Below the pieces are notes generated by a model. It ran no database searches. It saw only the letters and a program-made list of their open reading frames with translations, and was not told the origin of the DNA. From Obelidium mucronatum (taxonomy: Eukaryota; Chytridiomycota; Chytridiomycetes; Chytridiales; Chytriomycetaceae): 64,000 nt of DNA. Both the position numbers and the translations under genes were made by a program. Positions 1 through 10,363 of this stretch are shown here, in pieces. Position 1 is the stretch's first letter; each line of letters starts with the position of its first letter. Location of the stretch: positions 1 through 64,000 of the forward strand of contig JAIVFH010000050.1 of the NCBI GenBank assembly GCA_025765595.1, in the 5' to 3' direction.

Positions 1-220
1 ACCAAACAAATTAGAAATACAGCTTGGAGCTCGAATTCGCGGATTCCAATCAAGCCAATTTGTTTGCGGCTGAGCTCATGGCAAGCGTTCGTGAAGTGCA
101 AACAGCAGCTCCACTTTAAATGCTTTGCGTGAAATGAAAGGGTTTGATTCGCGATAGAAAAAAAAAACATATAATTTGCATAACTCTCTTGTATTGAAGC
201 ATTGAAAAAAAAAGCATAAA

Positions 221-1202
221 TCAATCGTGTACTCCGCACTGGATGTTTGCAGGAACAGCAATATCAATAAGCTAAAAAAAGAAATGGAATTCAAAGTATC
301 AGAACCCAAACAAAAGAAGAAAAAAAATAGAGAATAGGCGTGTATACCTTTGGTTTCGGCAGATTCAAATTCTCCATAATCCCTTTAAATTCTTCCACAG
401 TTTTCGTCAATCTCGGGTTATGCTTCTTTTCTTCACCAATCGAACTGGAAGTGAATCCGCGATAGTCATGAGCCGGGAACACAGCAACATCGTCGGGAAG
501 AGTAAACAGCCGCGTGTGAACAGACTTGTGTAAAGCCTCAGGGCTTCCTTGTTGGAAATCAGTTCTTCCACACCCGCGAATCAGCAAGGCGTCGCCTGAC
601 AACAAAAAAAAAATAAAAGAAACAAAAGCAATGTGTCAGAGCAATCGTTCATGGGAAACATTTACAAAAATAAACAAAAAGCATTACCAGTAAAGACAGA
701 AAGAGGCTTCCTTTCCTGATCCAGAAGCACAAAACTCATGCAACCATCTGTATGACCTGGAGTGGCGCGACATTCCAACGCAAACTTTCCCACAGAAATA
801 GTCTGAGAGTCCGACAACAAGATATCCGCGCGAGAGCCCGCGTTTGCGCTGATACCGCTTTGCATGGCAGGGAATTTTTGGCGCAGCAGATGAGTCCCAG
901 TAATATGATCTTTAAATTATTTCGGCCGTTGGTTTAGATCCAAACCACATTTAAAAAACGACCAGAGCAAGAAACAAACCAGCATGACAGTGAGTATTCA
1001 AACCAAATTTGATTGAAACGCCGAGCTCTGCTGCGAGTTTGGCGTCTCGATCGACAGTCTTGTCAACTGGATCAATCACAACAGCGTCATTAGGGAAATC
1101 CCTGTCGGCAATGAAATAAGTGAAAGTGCTTGATTCGCTTTCAAACAGCTGGCGAAAAATGAGTGATTTTGACATGTTTTTTGGAAGGATTCGTTGAAGC
1201 AT
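221..1202 (-). CDS. ETHE1: ETHE1-like persulfide (sulfur) dioxygenase
   Basis: Metallo-beta-lactamase-fold enzyme that oxidises glutathione persulfide to sulfite in the mitochondrial matrix (family knowledge). At least four exons are visible. Exon 1 runs from the ATG at 1202 to the metal motif NTHCHAD, and the next exon resumes with HITGTHLL, rebuilding the HxHxDH signature across an intron. Later exons hold GHTDGCMSF and the AHDYRG metal-ligand motif. The last short exon (about 221-270) ends in [12 protein letters not shown], close to the usual ETHE1 C-terminus. The N-terminus is short and basic with few acidic residues, compatible with mitochondrial import. Length is normal for the family. 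The alternative is another glyoxalase-II-like member, but the C-terminus favours ETHE1. Confidence 0.88.
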
Positions 1203-1305
1203 TTTTACTTTTTTGAAAAAGGACTCCTTTTCGGGAACAAATTCATAGGTTTATCAGGTACATTTCTCTTACTACTAAATCAGAGGTCTCAATAGTTCTT
1301 TTTTT

Positions 1306-2761
1306 TTACTTTTTAGGCTTCTGCGTTGGAAACGCCTTATCAATCGCCTTCTTCTGCTCTGTCGTCAAATTCTCTGGAAGCCTCACAGAATACTCTACAA
1401 ACAAATCCCCCCTCTCCGACGGAAACATATGCGTCGGCATCCCTTGCCCACTCACAACCTGCACAAACCCAGGCTGCGTCGTCAGCCCCGCCTCCCTCGT
1501 AATCGTAATCGGCTTCCCATCCAAATGCACAATATCAAACTTGAACCCTAACAACGCGTCGCGAAGACTGATTTCCTTCTTGATGCGCAGGTTTTTACCT
1601 GCTTCGCGAGTGAAGACGGGGTGTGGTTGCGTTTGGACTACAAAGTGGATATCGCCCGGGGTAATATCGGGGTGTTCGTCGCCTTCGGAGTCGAATACAA
1701 TGTGGTGTTGGTCTGGCATGCCTCGTTCTACTGTGACGGTGATTTGGTGGGATCCGCGTTTTACTTTGTGGCCGTGGCAGGATGTGCATTTGGATTTGAC
1801 GATTTTTCCCTTTCCGCCACATACGTCGCAACTTGCAAGAGTTTTTTTTTGGGTTATTCAAAAAATCGCAAAGTGAATGGGGGACAATCTCTTACTGCGT
1901 CTGCATTTGCTGCCACATGCCAGGAGCCAGCTGTTGCTTTACAATCTTGACACCATGTCCGCCGCAAGACGTGCACTTTTGAACATCGTTTGCATTTTTG
2001 GCACCGCTTCCTCTACAGATTGGACAAATGATTTGCTTATTGACTTCCACCTAGCGTTAAGAAGCGCATTGAGTTGATAAAAATAATAATGAACAGAATG
2101 GAAGAATCATAGAAGGGCCTTTTTTTCGGAAGGCCTTGGGGTGGAATATAAGCTTGTTGTTTTTTTTTTTTGTACCTCAATCTGCTCTCCATTGAAAATC
2201 TCTTCCAACGAAACTTGCAACTGCATTGTCACTTCAGGTCCCTTTCTTTCCTGCTGCTGTCGACCGCCGCCGCCACCCCCTCCAAACCCGAATTGGCTGA
2301 AAATGTCAAACGGGTTGTGGAAATTGTTTTGGTTGTTTCCACTGAGTCCTTCTTCTCCGTATTGGTCATAAATACGTCGCTTTTCATCATCGCTTAGGAC
2401 TTCGTAAGCTGTTTGGGGGGATGTGTTTTTTTTTTATGGTCAGGGTCGGGGGATTTAGGTTCGAGAGTTCCACATACCATTCGCCAATTCCATGAATTTC
2501 TGCTCTGCTTCTTTATTGTTTGGGTTCTTGTCGGGATGGTATTTCATTGAGAGTTGTTTATATGCCTTCTTGATCTCACGCTGTCATATGTACGTGTGAA
2601 TGTGTGTGTGTTTGAAACACGTCCAAGTACACACAAAGTCACGACAAAACACAAACCTTCAGTGCTGACCGGTTGACTCCAAGTACTTCATAGTAGTCCT
2701 TTCCGGCGAATGCGGTCGTTGCGAGCAGGATAAAGACAAACAGAAGGTGAATCAACCGCAT
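1306..2761 (-). CDS. ER-lumenal DnaJ (Scj1/DNAJB11-type) co-chaperone
   Basis: Hsp40 co-chaperone expected to stimulate BiP in the ER lumen. The ATG at 2761 opens a hydrophobic signal peptide ([20 protein letters not shown]), followed directly by a J domain with intact HPD (KYHPDKNP). A Gly-rich segment comes next, then a zinc-finger region with four CxxCxGxG-type motifs ([32 protein letters not shown]), and a C-terminal substrate-binding domain ending in the large exon 1306-1719. At least four introns split the gene. No C-terminal HDEL-type signal is seen; the protein ends KPKK. It lies in tandem with a degenerate J-like gene on its 5' side. Confidence 0.87.
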
Positions 2762-2904
2762 GTTTTGGATTTTGTGGAGAAAATCGATTGGTTGCTATTT
2801 TTTTTTTGGCAAGTCCTTCTGCAGATTTATATCAATAAGTTATTATCTTCTATTGTTTATGATATATATTAAATATCATTTTTATTACATATTCCACTTG
2901 TTGC

Positions 2905-3360
2905 TCAGTGGCACTCCCAGAAGGGCGTCCAACAGAATCCGTTTTCTCCATATTCATCATAAATCCGTCTCTTTTCATCGTTGATCAAGACGGCACCAGC
3001 TGCTCATACATTCTTTTAGTTCAAATCGAGTTTAAATTTTTAAAGTCCATCCTTACCAATGGAAGCCTCAGTCAACTCGTTCAACCATTCCTTCATCTTT
3101 GCTTTTGGGATATATCCATCCTGCTTTCGATACCGTTTAGCTGTATTAATGTACGCAAGCTTTATATCTCTCTGAAAAAAGGTTCCCGTGTTTTTTCAAG
3201 TTAAAATCCAAAAGTTTGGGGGCGCGGTGGGAGACAAAAACACCTTGGATGCTGTCTGATCAACGCCCAGGATCTGATAAAAGCTCTTTGACGAGTGCGA
3301 CAGTGATTGCACAAGAACGGACCCAAGAATCAGGACAGCAGTGGTTACAAGTAGTTTCAT
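2905..3360 (-). CDS. Small secreted J-like protein lacking the HPD motif
   Basis: Three exons encode about 110 residues: a signal peptide (MKLLVTTAVLILGSVLVQS), then a J-domain-like region starting FYQILGVDQTASK and ending [17 protein letters not shown]. Both ends match the J domain of the adjacent ER DnaJ gene closely. The conserved HPD tripeptide between helices II and III is absent: the segment reads AKRYRKQDGYIP where the neighbour has MKYHPDKNP. No Gly-rich, zinc-finger or C-terminal domain follows; the protein stops shortly after the J region (WECH). This looks like a tandem partial duplicate turned J-like protein. Without HPD it should not stimulate Hsp70 ATPase, so a regulatory or decoy role, or decay, is possible. 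The splice phases are consistent with an intact frame. Confidence 0.7.
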
Positions 3361-3434
3361 TCTGTTTTTTTTATTGTCATTACAGATTTTTGAATAATTG
3401 ACGGAATTATTTTACAACGAATTCACAAAATTTA

Positions 3435-4827
3435 ATGTCATACCGCGGCGGGCAGCGGCAAAAGCGGGGCACAAATAGCAACAACAGCAGTGGATCATTC
3501 AGACAATCTGCATCAGATTCCTGGCGGTCCAAAGAACAGAACACTCTTCCTGTTTCAACAAAGTTCACCGCCAACAGAGTGCAACGGAACCCACCGCCCG
3601 CAACAGACGAGTTCAGCAATCTAACACTTGTGAGTCGAAACTGGGATACTTCCGATGCCGGGTTTGAAGCCTTATTTTTTTTTATTTTTTTATTCTGTAT
3701 TATTGACATTCTTTCAAATCACCCCCTTAGTCTCCGTAACCGCGAAACGCAAGTTGCGTTCTTTGCGCATATCCTGGAAAAACTTGAAGACTGTCGTGAA
3801 TCGGAGAAACTGGATGACGGTTCTGATAAAGTGGGAACATCAACATCAACGTCAATACCAACCACAACAGCAACCAAAAAAGATGCTCGTAGGGAGATGG
3901 ATTCGATTCTTTCAAAACTCAGTTTAGCTTTTGTCTTTTTTTTTCCCTCTCTCTTTAGTTTGTCTTACACTTTTTTTTTTTTTTTGGTTATCCACAGGGA
4001 AATTACGGGAAGGCGTTCTATCGTTGGGACAGATTGATGCATTTGCTATTCAAGTATACGAAAAGAGCGTTCACGTTTGCTTGGAAGCAGAGAATTATGC
4101 TGAATTGATTAAAAGCTTGAATCAACTCGTGTCCGTGTTTTACCCGACTGTCGTTGTTGTGGATTCTGGGGAATCTGGGTCGGTGAGTAATGATTGAGTT
4201 TTTTTTTTCATCATTACATATTCCTAGAATTCTGAGAACCTTTTTGTCACCCAATGGTTTCAAGAAAACAGTCGGACAACATAGAGGGGAAATGACGGCC
4301 TTGTTGCTTTTATACATGATTTGCTATATTCCTTCGGCGGGTGGGAAACGAATAACGGATCCTGTTTTTGAAACGCGACAAGTCATGAAAGTGGTTGCAT
4401 CGTTGCCTGATGATGTACAACAGGATAGGCATGTTGTCAATGTATTAAAGATGCAGCGCGCGTTGCTGGACAATGTAAATTATTTCATGTTTCGGAGGGC
4501 GTGGAATGAGTTGAATAAGTGGGAGCGTATCATTGCCAAAGTGAGTGGGGGGGAAGAGAGATAAACTGAGTTTATGGTTTCGTTTAATCCAATATGGTAT
4601 ATTCTTAGCATATCGTGCCTTTTGTGGAATTTCGAGCGATGGAGATACTGACCAAGACGTATTTCACTATACCACAGACCATGTTGGAACGATATTCAAT
4701 GTTTTCAATTGGATTATTGGATGCAGAGCAAGAAATGACTATTCGTTTGAAGCAACGTTTTGGATCTGAATATAATCAGCGAGTAGTGAATGGAATCGTA
4801 CATTTGAGAGTTCCAAAGAGGAAATGA
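3435..4827 (+). CDS. SAC3/GANP-family (SAC3D1/LENG8-like) protein
   Basis: Multi-exon gene. The N-terminus is polar and Gly/Ser/Asn/Gln-rich (MSYRGGQRQKRG). It is followed by helical segments: a stretch around YEKSVHVCLEAENYAELIKS, then GEMTALLLLYMICYIPS, and a C-terminal helical part ending HLRVPKRK. The pattern of a polar N-terminus plus alpha-helical PCI-like repeats fits the SAC3/GANP domain (mRNA export, or centrosome function for SAC3D1). Introns lie near 3630-3729, 3927-3997, 4185-4226 and 4540-4609. The join at 3630/3729 is not in frame under the simplest splice choice, so either an unseen splice site or a base error is present. Family assignment is tentative. Confidence 0.5.
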
Positions 4828-4950
4828 ATGATTATGAAATGGAGGGGGGGTTTGATCATATGGGGCACTTTCATTACTTTTGTGACTGGATGCATGAATG
4901 CGACAGCGATAATAATTATTATAATAAAGAATACACTATAGAAAGTAGAA

Positions 4951-5286
4951 TCAAAGGACTGGTGGATGATGAAGTACGACATCAGGAACAAGACCCCTTG
5001 AAACCGCATCGGTCATGTTATCTCGCCACACCATTCCAGCCAGTTTTGATGCAAACAAGAAGCGAGAGTCGATCCAGCATGTTGATTCGCCGAATCCCGA
5101 GTAATCGTCGCCAGAGCCCATCAGAGCGCAGGATGATTTCAGTAGAAGCAGAACAAGCAGCGAGCAGTATGGACACGGCGTGTGTTCAATGACCATCGAG
5201 AGCAGCAGCACGGCAAGAAAGAAGGAGGGGGCAGTCGGCAGTGGACTGACGGCAATAAACAGAAACACGCGCAGACAAGAGACCAT
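4951..5286 (-). CDS. Hypothetical hydrophobic small protein
   Basis: An open frame of about 111 codons from the ATG at 5286, divergent to BCS1 with roughly 80 bp between starts. The first 50 residues are hydrophobic with two likely membrane helices (FFLAVLLLSM and LLVLLLLKSSC) and a CPYC pair between them; the rest is polar. No family is recognised. The upstream extension of this frame across the BCS1 first exon is an antisense shadow and was not used. It could equally be an untranslated spacer. Confidence 0.28.
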   Translation of the reverse strand: MVSCLRVFLFIAVSPLPTAPSFFLAVLLLSMVIEHTPCPYCSLLVLLLLKSSCALMGSGDDYSGFGESTCWIDSRFLFASKLAGMVWRDNMTDAVSRGLVPDVVLHHPPVL

Positions 5287-5368
5287 TGATTTCGACTGAG
5301 AAATAAGAAATAAATGATACGCAGAAATCTGACGACGGGCATCTCGCAGTCGCCGCACGCTGTCGCTG

Positions 5369-7373
5369 ATGCGGCGCAGCTTCGGCAGCGTCCCCGGCAG
5401 CAGCGGCGCGCGCGCGGACTCAGAGTCGCCGTTCTTTGCGGCGGCGGCGCCGGTGTTCGACGCGCTCGGACTGCCAGCGCCGAACGCGCTGACGCAGAGC
5501 GGGCTGACGCTCGCGGCGCTCGGGGCTGCGGCGGCGCTGGTGCGCGGCGTCGGCGCGGCGGTGGCGCGGCTGCTCGCGCGGCGGCTCGTCGTCAAAGTCG
5601 AAGTCGACGGCCGCGACGAGGCGCACGCGTGGCTGCTGGCGTGGCTGGCGCAGCAGCGCTTCGTGCGCGCGTCGACGCGCTTCTGCGTGCAAGTGGCGCC
5701 GTCGACGGGCCGCTCTTCGTCAACTGCGGCGCCCGCCGACTTGGAGCACCAGCATCTGCCCGCGTACCAGTTTCTGCCAGCGCCAAACTTTACACACTGG
5801 TTCTGGTACAAGAACAGACTCATGTGGATCACGCGCTCGCGCCCAAAGCCATCGAGCACTGCCTTTGCAATGGCCTGCTGACGCAAAGGCAACTGAACGC
5901 ATCGTCGTCTCGACTCTGGGCTCGCTGTGGAACAACAATTCATCTTCATCATCAAGAAAACTGTCTTTGGCTCCTCCATCATCAACAACATCACCTGCCC
6001 CCATTCGACCCTCAACTGCTCGACACGCCCTCGAACTATTAATTGAAGAATCTCGAAGAAAATATGCTGAACGCGATCTACAAAGAACTGTAATCTATTC
6101 TGCTGATCAATACGGAAATTGGAGGCGTACCCGTTCTCGTCCTATTCGTCCTTTGAGTACCATTGTTTTGGATGGTTCTACAAAATCGGTCGTTTTGGAG
6201 GATGCAAAAGAGTTTTTGTTGAATGAAAAGTGGTATGCCGATCGTGGTATTCCTTTTCGTCGTGGTTACATGTTTTTTGGGTTTCCGGGTACGGGAAAAA
6301 CTTCTTTTGTTACTGCTTTGGCGGGGGAGTTGAAGTTGAATATGTATGAGATTCGCCGAAGGCGAAGTTGTTTTTTTTTCTTGTTTTTTTTTTTAAATTC
6401 CGCCGAAGGCGGGTGTCTGCCGCCGAAGGCGGCTTCGTTCCGCCGGAGGCGGAGTTGTTTTTCTTGTTTTTTTTCCTTCTTCCGCCTCCGGCGGAGTTTC
6501 TTTTCTTCTTCTTTTTTCCGCCGGAGGCGGAGTTTCTTTTCGAATTCTACATTTCGAATTCAACAATATATTCCTTCACATCGACTTACTAATACAACAC
6601 AGATACGTCATCTCATTGGCAAACAAGGGTCTAACGGATGAAAGTAAGTCTCTCATCATCAAACAAAAAGTATCAAACTAACCAGCATTGAATGTCAGCA
6701 TTAACGGAACTCATGGTCGACACACCACCTCGCTGCATCCTACTCTTGGAAGACATTGACGCTGCTTTCGTATCGAGAACCATGACAAACACTGGCACTA
6801 GTGGAGACAATACAATTGTGACAAACGTCACCTTTAGTGGACTTCTCAATGCAATCGACGGTGTAGCAGCGCAAGAAGGCCGAATCTTGATCATGACGAC
6901 AAACCATATTGAAAAACTAGATGCTGTTGAGTGTCTTTTTATCTATTGTGGTTCAAATTTTGGGGCTTATATTTTTTCATTTTTGGTGTTTGCGTGTGCA
7001 TGTCTTTTGAACTTGTTAGGCTCTCATCAGACCAGGCCGAGTCGATGTGAAAGTGCTCTTTGATAAAGCGACAAGAAGTCAAGTACATGACTTGTTTATC
7101 CAGTTTTTCAAGCAACCTCCTGTTCCAGCAACATCCGAAGCGGTCGATGGACAACAACAAGAACAAGTACAGCAACCACAACAAGAACTCGATCCAGAAA
7201 CTCTAGCCCAGCTAGCACTTGAGTTCAGCAAAAGGTTTCCAGAGAGGGGAATCAGTATGGCTGCAGTGCAAGGGCATTTGATGCGGTTCAAGCAATCGCC
7301 CAGAGAGGCGGTACAGCAAGCAGATTCTTTTGTCGAAAGCATCGTTGGGAAACCAGATGAATCCAAAGAATAA
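5369..7373 (+). CDS. BCS1: Mitochondrial AAA chaperone BCS1 (complex III Rieske assembly)
   Basis: Inner-membrane AAA ATPase that translocates the Rieske Fe-S protein into complex III (family knowledge). The N-terminal part has a hydrophobic segment (about residues 25-70), then the BCS1-specific region with [16 protein letters not shown]. The AAA core follows: [20 protein letters not shown], Walker [11 protein letters not shown], Walker [13 protein letters not shown], then [11 protein letters not shown], sensor motif [11 protein letters not shown] and the arginine region [12 protein letters not shown]. The last exon ends in a Gln-rich C-terminal tail. The first ~400 bp is very GC-rich, unlike the rest. 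The reading frame must shift by +1 somewhere between 5845 and 5880, with no intron signal there. The intron at 6343-6602 carries a palindrome array. Confidence 0.85.
6343..6602 (+). repeat. Palindrome array A inside a BCS1 intron
   Basis: The intron (donor GTATGA, acceptor ACACAG) restores the reading [13 protein letters not shown] across the splice. Within it lie six GC-rich palindromes such as CCGCCGAAGGCGG and CCGCCGGAGGCGG, separated by T-rich spacers. Five of six have GAA or GGA at the centre on the sense strand; one (near 6480) is reversed. At 260 nt the intron is two to four times longer than most introns here. Confidence 0.85.
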
Positions 7374-7754
7374 AAAGGAGGGGTTTTTTTAAAAGCCAGC
7401 AGCGCTCTTATCTGTTCTTGGCGTCATGGTGATGACGATTTGGAAGCGGGTCATGTGAGGGCAAATGTGTCTCACCGTGTCTGTGTGGCCCTTTCGCATC
7501 GCTATTCCCCCGCCTTCACCGTTGTTCGCCTACGCGATTTCACTGTCATCTAGCCCTCCACGCTTTCACGCACAAAACCAAAAATAAAAGGGGATCACCA
7601 AACCAGCAACCAAAAATCAAGCCCAAAAACATCTCTAAATGAGAAAATTTTAGAGCAAAAAGAAATTGAATTCTGCAAGTCGATTTTAATCAAAAACCAC
7701 ACAAAAACCAGTTCCGATTTTTTTTAGAACGTTTGACAGGAGAGGCAACGAGTG

Positions 7755-8351
7755 ATGTTTGATGCAAAGAGGGACTTTCTCTTTGTGAAGGATGTTCCTG
7801 ACGCTGAATTGATGGTGGAGGCTGCGATCGCGGGCGACTACCCGTTCTCACGGTGTACGAAACTTGAGTACATTGAAAGTGGGACTGTGCATGTATTCAA
7901 AGAAGACATGTACAAGAACAAGAAGCAGCATACGGTAAACATCTCTCTCAAAAAGAGACGTTTCTTTTGGTGGCGATTTGGGATCAAAAGACTCACTCCC
8001 AGTTCCAAAAACGCACAGGACGGGTTAGATTGGTCGCCGTCAAGAAGCTGTGGCCCTTTCCTCCTCTCTCGACAAGTCAGACACATTGGTCTCTCCTTTC
8101 GCACTTTGCGAGGATCTCTACCACCACCAGAGGAAAGCGCCTTGTTCCAAACAAAACGGTGTCGTCCAAATACAATCTTTGTTCCTAATGGACTCGCGAA
8201 ACGGACCGTCAAAGTAGTGGGATCAAATGGGCTTTCGTATCGTGTTGTCTCTTATTTCACACCTCGTCACGTGGAGCAGTTTTATAATCTTCCGGCTACA
8301 CCCCTAACACAAAAATATCGCAATTCCATCATTTCTGCGACCACAAAATGA
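7755..8351 (+). CDS. Unidentified protein, 3' end running into a dispersed repeat
   Basis: Starts at the ATG at 7755 (MFDAKRDFLFVKDVPDAEL). The first ~60 residues look like a genuine folded domain ending KEDMYKNKKQHT, where an intron probably begins (GTAAAC). A second coding-like part around 8100-8295 includes NGLSYRVVSYFTPRHVEQFY. The last ~18 codons before the stop lie inside a repeat element (8296-8508), so the present C-terminus seems to be supplied by an insertion. No family is recognised. The frame between 7935 and 8100 is uncertain because two frames are open. Confidence 0.4.
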   Translation: MFDAKRDFLFVKDVPDAELMVEAAIAGDYPFSRCTKLEYIESGTVHVFKEDMYKNKKQHTVNISLKKRRFFWWRFGIKRLTPSSKNAQDGLDWSPSRSCGPFLLSRQVRHIGLSFRTLRGSLPPPEESALFQTKRCRPNTIFVPNGLAKRTVKVVGSNGLSYRVVSYFTPRHVEQFYNLPATPLTQKYRNSIISATTK

Positions 8352-8508
8352 TCAAAATTTTCTATCGAAATTTCGACTGAAGCTTAGACGAAATTTCCAC
8401 AGAATTGAGGGGCGGTGGAATCTGCGACAGAACCGTGTTTCGCAATTTCTGTGGAAAATTCCGTCAAATATGCGACGGAACAAGGGAGATTTAGGGGTAG
8501 GGCTTCGG
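8296..8508. mobile_element. MITE-like element with short terminal inverted repeats
   Basis: About 210 bp. The left end reads CTACACCCCTAAC and the right end TTTAGGGGTAG, which are near-perfect inverted repeats. The interior is built from alternating GCGACGGAA / TTCCGTCGC-like words. A second sequence with the same words and one similar end (TTAGGGGTGTA) lies at 10140-10345. No coding capacity and no clear target-site duplication were found, so the superfamily is unknown. Confidence 0.5.
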
Positions 8509-8569
8509 TTGGTCGGTAATGGAAAATGGTATTTAAACAAAATACAATAAACTGTTTATTATTCATGTT

Positions 8570-9775
8570 TCATGTTTCATTGTTTTCTGCATCGTCCTCA
8601 TCATCTTCCTCATCATCGTTGTCCAGGGCCTCTTCTTGTTGGGGCTGAGTGGCGGCGATTGCTGGATACTTCTTCTAGCAAGGCTCGGTAATACCTGATG
8701 ACAGGTTAGTTCAATAAGCCGGCATATTAAGAAAACTCACTCTTTTTTTTCTCCCTTGTTTTGCTGTTCACTTGAGTGACCTCTTTATTGACTTTGATCC
8801 AGAAGGCGACACTTTCCAGGAAACAAGTTGCGAATACGCCGCTGGAAAATTAGAATGAGTGAAAACCAGACAAAAAAATAAAACATACAGTAGAGCCGCT
8901 CTCCCCAGAGCAGGTTTTTTTGATGACTTGAACAAGGCAACTGCAAACTTGGGAAGCGGCGGCCGCTGGTTTAATTCCGCTTTTGACCCATCGCCAAACA
9001 ACCCAAAAGCTTTCAATGGAATTAATGAGTAATATTCAAAATTAACCTATTACGAACCTTTTTTGCCATTGTTTCTCGAGCGTCTGTGTGAAATCGGCTG
9101 GATTCACGGAGTAGATGATCTTTGCCATAATGTCAGCATCTTCTATTGAAGCTGGATGAAAGGAGATGAGAATGTGGATGGGATGTGAAAGTGTGTCTCA
9201 CTACTCACCAAACTCGTTCAGCGTGTCGACCATTGTCGCCTCAGGATGCGCATTTGCATGTGCCAGCATTGCGTCAAACAGGTCTCTGTCCTCGTCGTAC
9301 ATAAAGTGCACCTGTCGACTCGTCTGCCGCCGCCGTCGCTCCCGCCGCATCGATGCTGACCACCGCGTCCTTGCGGCCCGCCGCGGGCTGCACGCGGTTG
9401 GCTGTTGCTGTCCGGTGGACCATCTCTCTTTTCTCTTCTTTCTTTTCTGCTCAAATTGGCTCACTAAAGCAGCGATTTTCCGCTTCGTCACCGGTGGGAG
9501 GTTCGGCTGAACAGGACATTAGGTAAAGTTGAAGCAAGAACACAGAGCTTACCAGAACACATTCGAAGTCAAAAGGTAAATAAGTGGCGTCTTCGTTTTT
9601 TGCCTTGGAGTTTCAAATTGCTTAGAACCCAATAAAGCTCCTACATTAACTTACAAACGTGAGTCTTGGCACTGAAGAGCACCGCAGTTGTTGTCGGCCT
9701 TGGTAGCTTCATAGCGTCTCGCCAATAGGCCGACCTTGGATCATTTTTAACATCATTCTTTTGAATCTTCTTCAT
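8570..9775 (-). CDS. Unidentified nuclear-type protein with acidic tail
   Basis: Multi-exon gene from the ATG at 9775 (MKKIQKNDVKNDPRSAYW). The middle exon (about 9201-9510) is rich in Arg/Lys (KRKIAALVSQFEQKRKKRK) and then reads HFMYDEDRDLFDAML. Following exons contain DADIMAKIIYSVNPADF and KAFGLFGDGSKAEL. The last exon ends in a strongly acidic tail (DNDDEEDDEDDAENNET) and a TGA at 8570. Basic stretches and the acidic tail suggest a nuclear protein. No family is recognised. The splice joins at 8680-8830 are the least certain part. Confidence 0.42.
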
Positions 9776-10057
9776 TTTTCTGAATGAGCGATTGCGTCAT
9801 TCAATTTTATTTTTATTTAATTTTTTTTATCCCCAAGGACGAAGACACAACTAACACAACTATCGCTCACGATTCTCGCAATTCCTACGTGCTAAATCCA
9901 TTTCGATTGGAGAGACATCATACAGCAACAAACAGAATTTTTTACAACATCCTGCAGAAATGTTCACAGTATCAATAAAGTCAAGAATGATTGATTTTTG
10001 TGTTTGAAGTATCTTTATTAACCAAGATTAACTTAGCAACAGCGGCGGGCGACTTAC

Positions 10058-10345
10058 ATAAAAGTTTTGTAGCAGAGCGGCAACGCCTGTGTCAGGCGCT
10101 TCTAGGCGCCCGGTTCGAGACTCATGTTAGGCTGTTTTCTTTTCACCTTGAACCGAAAATGGGGTCATTCCGTGGAATCTTCGACGGAATGTTGCGATGG
10201 TACGTTCGACTGCTCCATCTCCTTCCTGTCGAAGTTCTACGGAATGAATTCCGTAAAAATTTCCACATGAAATTGCGATAGTATTGCGATGGAATTGAGG
10301 TTCCGTCGCAATTCCTTCGCAAAAGGTGGTTAGGGGTGTAATTAT
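10058..10345 (+). repeat. tRNA-like head plus dispersed repeat body (SINE-like)
   Basis: Around 10065-10125 there is an A-box-like word TAGCAGAGCGG and a B-box-like word GGTTCGAGACTC at tRNA-like spacing, with a CGCCTG/CAGGCG hairpin between. The anticodon and acceptor stems cannot be folded into a proper tRNA. It is followed by a body (10140-10345) that shares the GCGACGGAA / TTCCGTCGC vocabulary with the element at 8296-8508 and ends TTAGGGGTGTA. A tRNA-derived SINE, or a decayed tRNA next to a MITE copy, both fit. Confidence 0.4.
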
Positions 10346-10363
10346 AGTGATGGGGAAGTTGTT

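Noticed and set aside
4951..6015. 354-codon minus-strand ORF across the GC-rich BCS1 first exon
   Set aside because: Its upstream two thirds are Arg/Ala/Ser-rich low-complexity antisense of a well-supported exon; only the part from the ATG at 5286 was kept, at low confidence.
9784..9978. 64-codon plus ORF MSDCVIQF...
   Set aside because: Low-complexity hydrophobic start from a T-run; no supporting context, probably spacer between the minus gene and the repeat.
10060..10130. A functional tRNA gene
   Set aside because: Only A- and B-box-like words are present; acceptor and anticodon stems do not form.
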